From JANSWY01 sp965243755 (GTDB lineage Bacteria > Bacteroidota > Bacteroidia > Cytophagales > Cyclobacteriaceae): a stretch of 64,000 nt of DNA. Location of the stretch: positions 744,001 through 808,000 of the forward strand of contig CBDEVW010000003.1 of assembly GCA_965243755.1 (NCBI GenBank), in the 5' to 3' direction. Shown in pieces: positions 53,413 to 61,774 of the stretch. Numbering within the stretch: position 1 is the first letter of the stretch; every line of letters begins with the position of its first letter. The notes below the pieces were generated by a model, which saw only the letters and a list, made by a program, of their open reading frames with translations, was not told where the DNA came from and made no database searches. The position numbers were made by a program, and so were the translations under genes.

Positions 53413-54504
53413 TTAAACTTTTAAATAGATTTTTTTCTTGTCGAGCCACCAAACGGGCAGAAAGATAAAGACAATAAATGTGAGTGCAAACATCAATGAA
53501 GCCAGGTAAGGATCAAGCCAGGAGTTGAACAGGTTTTGATAAAGCCAGCTGTATAAATTAGTGTCGGCAAAAGAAATGGAATAGAGAATACTTGCCATTA
53601 AAATTGATAGCGCATAAGATGTAATGGCATTCATTCCGAAACTCTTTAATGGAGACACAAATGCTGGTCTGATGCCTTTAATATCAAGCACCTGATACAA
53701 CAGCAGCCAGATTATATACCCTAATCCGGTGGTCAGCAATACATAAGAGCTGGTCCAGAGGCTCTTATTGATCGGAAATATCTGGTGCCACAATAGCCCG
53801 ATAATGATCAAACCAAGCCCCTCTAGTAACAGGTGGTTAATGTTATTTTTTTCTTTATTAAACATTCTTAGTCCAAGGCTCAATCCCAGAACACAGGAGA
53901 TCACAGCAGGAAATGTGCTAAGAATGCCTTCTGGATCCCACGTTTTGGTATGGCTCCACATGTGACCCATTAATACTTGCTCATCCAGCCATGCAGCCAG
54001 GTTGGTGGTGGTTTCAATGCCAGTAATTGAAGTACCCGGCACAGGAATGTGATTCATTACCAGCCAATATGACACCAATACAATGGCCGAGAAAATATAT
54101 TGTTGTAAAACAGACAGCCGAAACAGGATAAATGAAGCGATTAGGAAGACCAGGGCTATTCTTTGTAGTACTCCAGGTATCCTGATTTCGGCCAGGTTGA
54201 ATTCTGGAAATGTATTCAGGAAAAGGCCGATGGCAAATAACATCAGGGCTCTTTTCACTATTTTACCAATCACAGGTTTATGGACTGAAAATGGTGTATT
54301 GGCAAATTTCTTCATGCTAAGGCTCATTGATAGCCCCATGATGAATAGAAAAAATGGAAATATGAGATCTGCAAAGGTACATCCATGCCATTGAGCGTGT
54401 AATAATGGCTGATATGTAGTTTCCCAGGATCCAGGTGTATTTACCAAAATCATTCCAACGATTGTAAAACCACGTAGGATGTCCAATGCAAATACTCTAT
54501 TCAT
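53413..54504 (-). CDS. DUF5009 / NagX-type (HGSNAT-like) membrane protein
   Basis: A 363-residue protein with about 10 membrane segments. The N-terminus MNRVFALDILRGFTIVGMIL and the following LIFPFFLFIMGLSMSLS are typical of the heparan-alpha-glucosaminide N-acetyltransferase-like family (DUF1624/DUF5009). Genes of this type called nagX occur in GlcNAc clusters of Xanthomonas and Shewanella and are thought to act in GlcNAc transport or transmembrane acetylation. Its position between the GH20 gene (9 bases) and the symporter supports a GlcNAc role. Mechanism unproven. Confidence 0.9.
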   Translation of the reverse strand: MNRVFALDILRGFTIVGMILVNTPGSWETTYQPLLHAQWHGCTFADLIFPFFLFIMGLSMSLSMKKFANTPFSVHKPVIGKIVKRALMLFAIGLFLNTFPEFNLAEIRIPGVLQRIALVFLIASFILFRLSVLQQYIFSAIVLVSYWLVMNHIPVPGTSITGIETTTNLAAWLDEQVLMGHMWSHTKTWDPEGILSTFPAVISCVLGLSLGLRMFNKEKNNINHLLLEGLGLIIIGLLWHQIFPINKSLWTSSYVLLTTGLGYIIWLLLYQVLDIKGIRPAFVSPLKSFGMNAITSYALSILMASILYSISFADTNLYSWLYQNLFNSWLDPYLASLMFALTFIVFIFLPVWWLDKKKIYLKV

Positions 54505-54513
54505 AAATTTATT

Positions 54514-57198
54514 TTAGTCGATTAAAACCAACTTTGCAAATCCAGAAGGTTTGTGAAATACATTCAGGTTCATGTAATCGTAATAACGGTACTCGTTGGT
54601 CTCATCATCTCTGTCGTTGATACAAAGATTGATGCCCATGGTAAGCCCTGCTGAAGGCTTCACCCCTAGTTCTTTCCATGGCACAGCCACTTCCACCTGG
54701 TACCCATCATCCTCATCTTCGGGGTTATTGATGGTCCCAGAAATATTAACTGCCGTCACAGCGGTACCATCCCAGCTGTTGTTGTATTCCCCACTTTCGG
54801 TGAGCCCCCGATCATCGATAATGGCATTGAGTACGTTGATGTGGTAAGCAATGTCGTCAACTTCCCAGTTTGTCGACTGATCTCCTTTGGTATCAATCAG
54901 AAATTCCACCCCATCATCCATGTGTAAACCTACCGCATCGCGGGTTGATTTCTGAGCCTGTAAATTGGTGTTGGATACTTTGAAAGCGATAAAGAGGCTC
55001 TTTTTATTCCACTGAATGGCGTATTGGCATGAGTCCTCCCAATCATTATGAAGAAGAGGAGTGAATTGATTCCAGCTCGCATCACTCCAATCACCCAAAT
55101 TACCGTCCACTTTAATCTTTCCAGTTGCTTTATCTGCAGGTAAAATTGCCATTCGATGCTTGATAAGTCTGATCATGTCTTTAATGATTGCCAGCTCAGT
55201 TCTTCCCGATTGTTCCTTTGCCTTTTCCAGCATTTCCATGGTTGATTCAAACCACTCCAATTGCTCCTGGTCTGAACTGAAGCTGCTATTGATGGCTGTT
55301 TTCCCAGCCTCACCTATTTTAGATAAATTCTCAGACATGGGTTTCATTTCCCTCAGGACAGGCGACTCCTGCGCTAACTGGTTAAATTGCTCATGATTTT
55401 TCTGCCATTGGTTAAACATTTCGTTCAACTGGCCTTTAACTTCCTGCTCATTTCCTTCAAGGTATTCATCTACCAAATCATTCAATTTCAGCGCATCTGG
55501 TGGGTCTGCTATGCATACATCGGCAAATAAGGTAAAAGGTGAGTGTGTCTTGTACATGTCTCCTCCCGGGTTTCTGTGATAGCCCTGTAAAGGACTGGCA
55601 ACATCGGCCAATGTTCTGACCGTTTCAATTTCCCTACCACCGCTTAAATTGCGCATGATCACTTCCCTGTTTCGGAGATGTGTTAACCCGTGCTCTTCCA
55701 GCTGTAGTGAAATCGCATTCATTCTTTTATACATCGACTCAATATCTCGGATATGTCCGGGAGACCAGAGTCGCTCTGCGATGACTGCTGTTCTGGGCCA
55801 TATCCGGGAATCTACAGTAAGTGGAGTCACCAGTTCGCTCCACATGGTGGCCTCACCACCCAGTACATTTTTCTTTTGATCTTCCGTGAGATCGCATCCT
55901 TCTGGTAAAGGATCCATCAGGTAGTGCTCACTGGCAGGGTGCAACAGATCAATATAATAGCCATTAGACAGTACCGTCTTTCTTCCCTCTTTTGCCGAAG
56001 ACAATAGTGCTTCTACGCCTCGCCAGGAATGAATGACCGTTTCTTTCGGTAAGTCAGGATGAAGGATTTCGTCCCAACCCATCATTTGTTTACCATTTTT
56101 CTTTAGTGTGGTAAGGAGTCGCTTATTGAAATAAGTTTGTAGTTCATGATTTGACTTCAGTCCTTTTCTTTTCATGAATGCCTGTATTTTAGGATTTGCA
56201 TCCCAATGGTGTCCTTCATTTTCATCTCCTCCAATGTGAAAATACTCATCCGTGAATAGTTGCGCCATTTCGGTGAAAAGACCATTCAAAATTTCATAGG
56301 TCTTCTCATTGGTAGGATCCAATGTCGGATCAAATATCCCAGATCTTCTTTCTGGAGAGTAGTTTTCAGGTGCGCTGGAGATTTCCGGAAATGCTGTAAG
56401 CCAGGCTGTGGCATGCCCCGGAACATCAAATTCCGGAACAACACGTACTCCCCTGTCCTCAGCATATCGAATAATCGTCCTGATTTCTTCCTGGGTAAAG
56501 TACTCGCCATCCGATGCAAGTTCATGCAGTTGTGGGTAAACATTACTCTCTACCCGGAACCCCTGATCGTCAACCAGGTGCAGGTGCAGGACATTCATCT
56601 TCACCGCCGCTATGCCATCAATATTCCTTTTGATCACTTCAATGGGGTGAAAATGTCTACTGACATCAATCATTAATCCTCTCCATGCAAACCTGGGTTG
56701 GTCGATGACTTTGGCTCCCTGAATGTAATATCCCTGATCATCAGCTTTAATCATTTGCAGGATTGTTTCCATTCCCCGCATCAAACCAATATCGGAGGCA
56801 CTTTTTAATGCTATTTTATCATTGGAAACAACCAACTCATAGGATTCTTCCATTCCTAATTTCACCTTTTCCACATTGTCATATGTCAGGATTACATTAG
56901 GGTTTGGTGTGGGGAACTCATCGTACCCAACAAATCCCTGATTAAAGAATGTACCCGTTCGTTGGTCCAGTCTTCTCATAAAGCGGGTTGCATAACGCTG
57001 CAATCTGGGATTTTCAGGCCCGTTAATTTTCAAACTAAAGTCCTTATCAATTCTGAATTGATCGGTGTTGAGCTCATAATTTGCAGGAATGGGCATCCAG
57101 TTCAGGCCACTATCTGGATTTTGAGCCTGAACTGCAATAATGCCCAACCAAAACGTGCATATGAAAAGTAATATGTTCGGTTGTTTCAGTTGTTTCAT
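54514..57198 (-). CDS. GH20 beta-N-acetylhexosaminidase with CBM9-like C-terminal domain
   Basis: An 894-residue secreted glycosidase. A signal peptide (WLGIIAVQAQ) is followed by the GH20b beta/alpha domain (~35-165), then the TIM-barrel catalytic domain with VDDQGFR and HIGGDEN; counted from this start, the catalytic pair is Asp325-Glu326. It releases terminal GlcNAc from chitooligosaccharides or glycans by substrate-assisted catalysis. After a helical linker (~510-680), the last ~195 residues form a CBM9-like sugar-binding fold (KIKVDGNLGDWSD, DDGVEFLIDT, VAVPWKELGV). The start ATG at 57198 avoids overlap with the upstream gene; an in-frame ATG lies at 57213. No T9SS tail is present. Confidence 0.94.
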   Translation of the reverse strand: MKQLKQPNILLFICTFWLGIIAVQAQNPDSGLNWMPIPANYELNTDQFRIDKDFSLKINGPENPRLQRYATRFMRRLDQRTGTFFNQGFVGYDEFPTPNPNVILTYDNVEKVKLGMEESYELVVSNDKIALKSASDIGLMRGMETILQMIKADDQGYYIQGAKVIDQPRFAWRGLMIDVSRHFHPIEVIKRNIDGIAAVKMNVLHLHLVDDQGFRVESNVYPQLHELASDGEYFTQEEIRTIIRYAEDRGVRVVPEFDVPGHATAWLTAFPEISSAPENYSPERRSGIFDPTLDPTNEKTYEILNGLFTEMAQLFTDEYFHIGGDENEGHHWDANPKIQAFMKRKGLKSNHELQTYFNKRLLTTLKKNGKQMMGWDEILHPDLPKETVIHSWRGVEALLSSAKEGRKTVLSNGYYIDLLHPASEHYLMDPLPEGCDLTEDQKKNVLGGEATMWSELVTPLTVDSRIWPRTAVIAERLWSPGHIRDIESMYKRMNAISLQLEEHGLTHLRNREVIMRNLSGGREIETVRTLADVASPLQGYHRNPGGDMYKTHSPFTLFADVCIADPPDALKLNDLVDEYLEGNEQEVKGQLNEMFNQWQKNHEQFNQLAQESPVLREMKPMSENLSKIGEAGKTAINSSFSSDQEQLEWFESTMEMLEKAKEQSGRTELAIIKDMIRLIKHRMAILPADKATGKIKVDGNLGDWSDASWNQFTPLLHNDWEDSCQYAIQWNKKSLFIAFKVSNTNLQAQKSTRDAVGLHMDDGVEFLIDTKGDQSTNWEVDDIAYHINVLNAIIDDRGLTESGEYNNSWDGTAVTAVNISGTINNPEDEDDGYQVEVAVPWKELGVKPSAGLTMGINLCINDRDDETNEYRYYDYMNLNVFHKPSGFAKLVLID

Positions 57199-57202
57199 TA
57201 GT

Positions 57203-59143
57203 TTAATATTCATATCTCTTAAATGCTTCTATAGCTTCATATTCTGCTAGTCCAAGCTGGTCGTATATTTTCGCGGTGGTTCTGTTTCTGTCCTCAGCTC
57301 TTTGCCAGAATTCCCTGCTATCTGAGCCTGGGAACACGGCGGTATCTTTTTGTGACTGATGTTTGAATATCGCTTTTCTTTTTCTAAAAAGCTCACCCGG
57401 ACTCAACGGAACTGCCATATCAATATCGTTAATATCCCATTCCTGCCACGCACCTCTGTATAACCATAACCAACAATCGTCTGTCCATGATTCACTTTTT
57501 AAGCCTTTTAGTGCTTTAAATATTGCATCCAAACAAACTCTGTGGGTACCATGAGGATCTGATAGGTCACCTGCAGCATAAACCTGATGCGGCTTGATTT
57601 GTTCCAGCAGTGCTGATACAATTTTGATGTCCTCCTCACCTATCGGTTTTTTGGCAATCTGGCCGGTTTCATAGAATGGAAGGTCAAGAAAGTGCACATT
57701 TTCCTCTGGTATGCCTACATACCTACATGCTGCTTTTGCTTCACTTCTACGGATCATGCCCTTAATTTTAGCCACTTCCTCAGTATCAGAGTCGCCGGGT
57801 CCCTTATTTTCAATTGCGCTGACCACCTTTGCATACAATTCGTCACCGCTCCTGTTTGAGATCTCAAAGTCTTTGTTCAAATCTCTGAAATAGTCAGTGA
57901 ATCGGATCACATCATCATCGAATACGGCAATGTTACCAGAGGTTTGGTAAGCCACATGAACTTCATGCCCCTGGTCTACCAGCCTAAGGAAGGTACCTCC
58001 CATGGAGATGACATCATCGTCAGGGTGCGGACTAAAGATCACCACTCTTTTCTTCTCTGGTAAAGCCCGTTCAGGTCTGTTGGTGTCATCTGCATTGGGT
58101 TTACCGCCGGGCCATCCGGTGATGGTATGCTGAAGTTCGTTGAATATTCTGATATTAATGTCATAAGCGGGTCCGTGATCAGTAATAAGATCACTCATCC
58201 CATGATCCATATAATCACGTTCGGTCAGTTTGAGTACCGGTTTGTTTAATTTCTGACTAAGCCAGATAATTGCTCTTTTGGCTAAAGTCAAATCCCAATC
58301 GCAGGGTCCAACTAACCAAGGTGTTTTTTGTCGGACCAACTCAGCTCCTGCCGCAGTATCCAATACAATTTTGGTATTTGGATGAGTCTGCAAAAAAGTG
58401 GCAGGAATCTGGTCGCTTATGGTACCTTCCACCGTTTTTTGAACAATTGAAGCCTTTCCCTCGCCCCAGGCCATCAATATGATCTTTTTGGCCTTAAGGA
58501 TTGTTCCAACACCCATTGTAATAGCTCTTCTTGGGACATTTTCCTCTCCAAAGAAATCAGATGCAGCATCTATACGGGTGATATGATCCAGCGTGACCAT
58601 TCTGGTCTTTGAGTTGATTCCTGATCCAGGCTCATTGAAACCGATATGTCCGGTTCGGCCTATGCCAAGTATTTGAATGTCCAGCCCCCCAACTTCCCTG
58701 ATTTTATCCTCATAACTTTGGCAATAGCTGGCCACCAATTCTTTGGGAAGCGTGCCATCTGGAATATGAATATTTTCTTTTTTAATGTCGATGTGATCAA
58801 AAAGGTTTGAATTCATAAAGTGGACATAGCTTTGCAATGAATTAGGCTTCATTGGAAAGTATTCATCCAGGTTGAAGGTGATCACATTACTGAAGCTTAA
58901 CCCTTCATTAACGTGCATATTGATCAGTTCTTTATACAATCCGGTAGGTGTGGAACCTGTTGCTAAACCCAGCACACAAGATTCTCCTGCCTGCTCCTTT
59001 TCTTTAATCACTTTCGCAATCTCCTCTGCGATTGCCCGAGATGCAACCTTAGAATCCTGATAAATGGCGGTAGGTATTTTTTCAAATCCACCAAATTGTG
59101 ATTCATTCTGAACAAGGGTTGCGTTTTGCTCAATCGTATTCAT
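57203..59143 (-). CDS. nagB: NagB fused to a PIG-L/LmbE-type deacetylase domain
   Basis: A 646-residue bifunctional-looking protein. Residues ~25-340 are glucosamine-6-phosphate deaminase: ATGSTPTGLY, NLDEYFPM with Asp93, and GIGRTGHIGFNEPGS with His166 and Glu171 (the position of E. coli Asp141 is Thr164 here). Residues ~365-600 are a LmbE/PIG-L zinc deacetylase domain with SPHPDDDVISMGG (His373, Asp375, Asp376) and the third ligand region DPHGTHR (His531, His534). NagB converts GlcN-6-P to fructose-6-P and ammonia. The fused domain could deacetylate GlcNAc-6-P in place of NagA, though this is inference. Long NagB proteins of this type are widespread in Bacteroidota. Confidence 0.94.
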   Translation of the reverse strand: MNTIEQNATLVQNESQFGGFEKIPTAIYQDSKVASRAIAEEIAKVIKEKEQAGESCVLGLATGSTPTGLYKELINMHVNEGLSFSNVITFNLDEYFPMKPNSLQSYVHFMNSNLFDHIDIKKENIHIPDGTLPKELVASYCQSYEDKIREVGGLDIQILGIGRTGHIGFNEPGSGINSKTRMVTLDHITRIDAASDFFGEENVPRRAITMGVGTILKAKKIILMAWGEGKASIVQKTVEGTISDQIPATFLQTHPNTKIVLDTAAGAELVRQKTPWLVGPCDWDLTLAKRAIIWLSQKLNKPVLKLTERDYMDHGMSDLITDHGPAYDINIRIFNELQHTITGWPGGKPNADDTNRPERALPEKKRVVIFSPHPDDDVISMGGTFLRLVDQGHEVHVAYQTSGNIAVFDDDVIRFTDYFRDLNKDFEISNRSGDELYAKVVSAIENKGPGDSDTEEVAKIKGMIRRSEAKAACRYVGIPEENVHFLDLPFYETGQIAKKPIGEEDIKIVSALLEQIKPHQVYAAGDLSDPHGTHRVCLDAIFKALKGLKSESWTDDCWLWLYRGAWQEWDINDIDMAVPLSPGELFRKRKAIFKHQSQKDTAVFPGSDSREFWQRAEDRNRTTAKIYDQLGLAEYEAIEAFKRYEY

Positions 59144-59154
59144 TCTAGTATTCT

Positions 59155-60132
59155 TTACAGTGTTTTTTCCATTACTAATTGTTGATTATTCATTGCCAAT
59201 GCGGCTGCACCTATCAGTGCTAATTCATTACTTTGGCTTAAAGAATAATCCAGGTTTACTTTGCCGCGTAAGTGTTTTATTAGGTTTAGTTCAAAGGATT
59301 CTTTTGCAGGTTTCATCAGAAAATCGCCTGCACCTACAGGTCCACCAGACAGAAATATTGCTTCCGGTGCGTAGGCAATGGCAAGATCGGCCAATGATTT
59401 CCCAAGGATATCACCGGTTAATGCAAGGGTTTTGATCGCCAGTTGATCACCAGCATTTGCTTCTTCCCCAATTTTATGAGCCGATATATTTTCCAATCTT
59501 GATTTAATTAAATTCATATCTATCGACTGGCAGGCAAGTTCCTTTAGGTAGGACCTTATAATTCCGGAAGCAGACACATAAGTTTCCAGGCACCCTCGCC
59601 TGCCACACTTACATAATCTTCCATTCCGTTCCACAACCATATGTCCTACTTCCCCGGCAAATCCTGCATTGCCGTGTAGCAGGTGGTCATCTACATATAT
59701 CCCGGCTCCCAGCCCGGTACCGATGGTGATAGATATAAAGTTCGACAATTTCTTTGCCTTTCCCATGGCTTTTTCCCCCAATGCCGATAAGTTGGCGTCA
59801 TTTGTTACTGTGACGTTGACTCCATAAATCTGTGACAGGACCTTTTTTATGTTTAGTGGTCTCTCCCACTCAATATTTGCAGGTGCTTCAATTATTCCAG
59901 TATGATAATTACCGCATGGTGCTCCCAATCCAATGCCTTGTAACTGCCCTGCCAATTCTCCGATCAGATCGTTCAATTGAAAAGACAATTCACTTAAAAA
60001 CCCTGATCCAGATGGATAGGAAGCTGTTTCAAAATGCCTTTTTTGAAGGACATCATAAGCCGGACTAACAGCAGCAATTCTGGTATTTGTTCCTCCAATA
60101 TCTACCCCAATGAAGTAATTGCTATTTGACAT
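59155..60132 (-). CDS. ROK-family sugar kinase
   Basis: A 325-residue kinase starting at the ATG at 60132. The phosphate-binding FIGVDIGGTNTRIA and the ROK zinc motif CKCGRRGCLE with the preceding GEVGHM (catalytic Asp in VTNDANLSALGE) are present. ROK kinases phosphorylate glucose, GlcNAc, ManNAc or fructose. The position 11 bases before nagB points to GlcNAc kinase activity. There is no N-terminal HTH, so it is not a ROK repressor. The upstream in-frame start at 60165 lies in the terminator region and is unlikely. Confidence 0.92.
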   Translation of the reverse strand: MSNSNYFIGVDIGGTNTRIAAVSPAYDVLQKRHFETASYPSGSGFLSELSFQLNDLIGELAGQLQGIGLGAPCGNYHTGIIEAPANIEWERPLNIKKVLSQIYGVNVTVTNDANLSALGEKAMGKAKKLSNFISITIGTGLGAGIYVDDHLLHGNAGFAGEVGHMVVERNGRLCKCGRRGCLETYVSASGIIRSYLKELACQSIDMNLIKSRLENISAHKIGEEANAGDQLAIKTLALTGDILGKSLADLAIAYAPEAIFLSGGPVGAGDFLMKPAKESFELNLIKHLRGKVNLDYSLSQSNELALIGAAALAMNNQQLVMEKTL

Positions 60133-60149
60133 CTGCGTAATAAATCTTT

Positions 60150-60184
60150 TTAAAATAAAGCCCACAAAAGAAGTGGGCTTTATA
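60150..60184 (-). terminator. Attenuating terminator between the susD-like and ROK genes
   Basis: AAAGCCCAC (60157-60165) and GTGGGCTTT (60173-60181) form a 9-bp stem. On the minus strand it follows the susD-like stop and is followed by CTTTATTTTAAAAAG. It may reduce read-through from the highly expressed SusCD genes into the enzyme genes. Confidence 0.8.
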
Positions 60185-60195
60185 AAGGTTAGTGA

Positions 60196-61755
60196 TTACT
60201 TAGCCCACCAAAGTTTGGTAGTCATTCTGTCGGCTCCCTGAATGCTAACTGCCTCAGCGAGGTTATCACCGTTTAACGTATATGAAGTAGTAGAGTACTG
60301 TAATCTTTGTGGCAGCACGTTATCGGACCACCCTGAAGTATCAGCAAATCTTGCATCTGTTTTATCTTCAATGACCGGGTATCCTGTTCTTCTAACGATT
60401 GCCCACGCTTCTGGTCCATAAGTATATACCGAAATCCATCTCTGAATGGCAATCTGCTCAAACTGCTCCTCCTGTGTACCACTCAATGAACCAGCCGGAG
60501 ATGCCAGGAAGGTGGCAATATCTGCTTCCGCTACACCCCATTGCTCCATTGAAGCTCTGATACCTGCCTGGAAATGACCATTAGCATCTGATCCTCCCAA
60601 TCCAAATAATGCTGCCTCTGCTAATAAAAACTCCACTTCTGCGTAGTTGAAAACCATACTTGGCAACTGTGGATCGGGACTGTAAACTGAAGGATGTGGC
60701 TGTGAGAAATCTTCGATGGTAGAAGCGGATGCTACAGCTGATGTTAAGCCAACTTCCTGACCAACATAAGTTCCTGAATTTACACTTGGCTCAGCAAACA
60801 TAGGAAGTCTGGGGTCAAACTGACCGAAAACAGTTCCATCCATGTGTTGAACCAGTCGCTGACTCATCACCCACTTTGGTCCTAAAGTTTCGCCAAAGCC
60901 TCCCCAGATATTGGAGAATCCTTGTCTTAATGCCGCTACACTAGGGTCTCTTTGAACGTGTAGGTTATCATCATTACTTTGCAACAAAGGAGAAGAAACA
61001 GCTTCTGCTATGGCAGTAGCAGAAAAGTTATTGCCTGAAGCACTTCTGGCTCTCATTGCGATTCGGAGTTTCTCTGAGTTGGCCAATCTTTTCCACTTCT
61101 GATAATCCCCGGCATATACCTGATCTGCTGCGCCTAATCCAGAATCTGTAGCATTACCAATCATTTCCATGGCTCTGTCGAGATCTTCAATCATCAATGG
61201 GTACACTTCTGACAGCTGTTGAAATCTTGGAGCAGCTACACCCGTTCCTGCATCAGTATAAGGAACTGCACCATAATTGTCAGCAACTTTTTGAAGCAGC
61301 ATTACCCGCATGATCAAGGCCACACCATAATCCGGGGCGCTTTCAAAATCACCCCCAGGGCCTGTTAGCCTCATGATCTCAGCCAGGTCACCGATGTTAT
61401 TGTTTGATACTGCATTCATCAATCCAAAGGAATCATCCCAAACACCATCGTGCCAGTCTTGTCTTCCCTGAAATCCGGATGCATCGCCAAACCACGTACC
61501 GGAGAAACCAAATGACCAATGCTCAGCAAATCTGGAAGCGAAGATCAGGTTTTCTCTCCAGGTAACGAATCTGGAGGGAGCATAAATGTTTTGTTGAGCA
61601 TGTGTCAACAGGGGCCCAATATCGTCCAATACTGCCGGACCATTTGGGTTTGTATTTAGTTCTTCAAAGTTGTCTGTACAGGCATTTGACAGAGAAAGTA
61701 ATGCGCCTAATGCCAGTACTTTGAATATATTTCTATTAGTTTTCATTGTCTTCAT
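60196..61755 (-). CDS. SusD/RagB-family nutrient-binding outer-membrane lipoprotein
   Basis: A 519-residue surface lipoprotein (lipobox LSNACTDNF) with the SusD-like_2 type N-terminus FEELNTNPNGP. Helical TPR-like segments follow (VYPLMIEDLDRAMEMIG), then the late block PSMVFNYAEVEFLLAEAALFG, typical of the family. SusD caps the SusC barrel and binds glycans. It is immediately downstream of the susC-like gene. By context it should bind chitin- or peptidoglycan-derived oligosaccharides. ATGs at 61755 and 61746 are both possible. Confidence 0.94.
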   Translation of the reverse strand: MKTMKTNRNIFKVLALGALLSLSNACTDNFEELNTNPNGPAVLDDIGPLLTHAQQNIYAPSRFVTWRENLIFASRFAEHWSFGFSGTWFGDASGFQGRQDWHDGVWDDSFGLMNAVSNNNIGDLAEIMRLTGPGGDFESAPDYGVALIMRVMLLQKVADNYGAVPYTDAGTGVAAPRFQQLSEVYPLMIEDLDRAMEMIGNATDSGLGAADQVYAGDYQKWKRLANSEKLRIAMRARSASGNNFSATAIAEAVSSPLLQSNDDNLHVQRDPSVAALRQGFSNIWGGFGETLGPKWVMSQRLVQHMDGTVFGQFDPRLPMFAEPSVNSGTYVGQEVGLTSAVASASTIEDFSQPHPSVYSPDPQLPSMVFNYAEVEFLLAEAALFGLGGSDANGHFQAGIRASMEQWGVAEADIATFLASPAGSLSGTQEEQFEQIAIQRWISVYTYGPEAWAIVRRTGYPVIEDKTDARFADTSGWSDNVLPQRLQYSTTSYTLNGDNLAEAVSIQGADRMTTKLWWAK

Positions 61756-61774
61756 TGTTTAAAAATGCCTGAGA

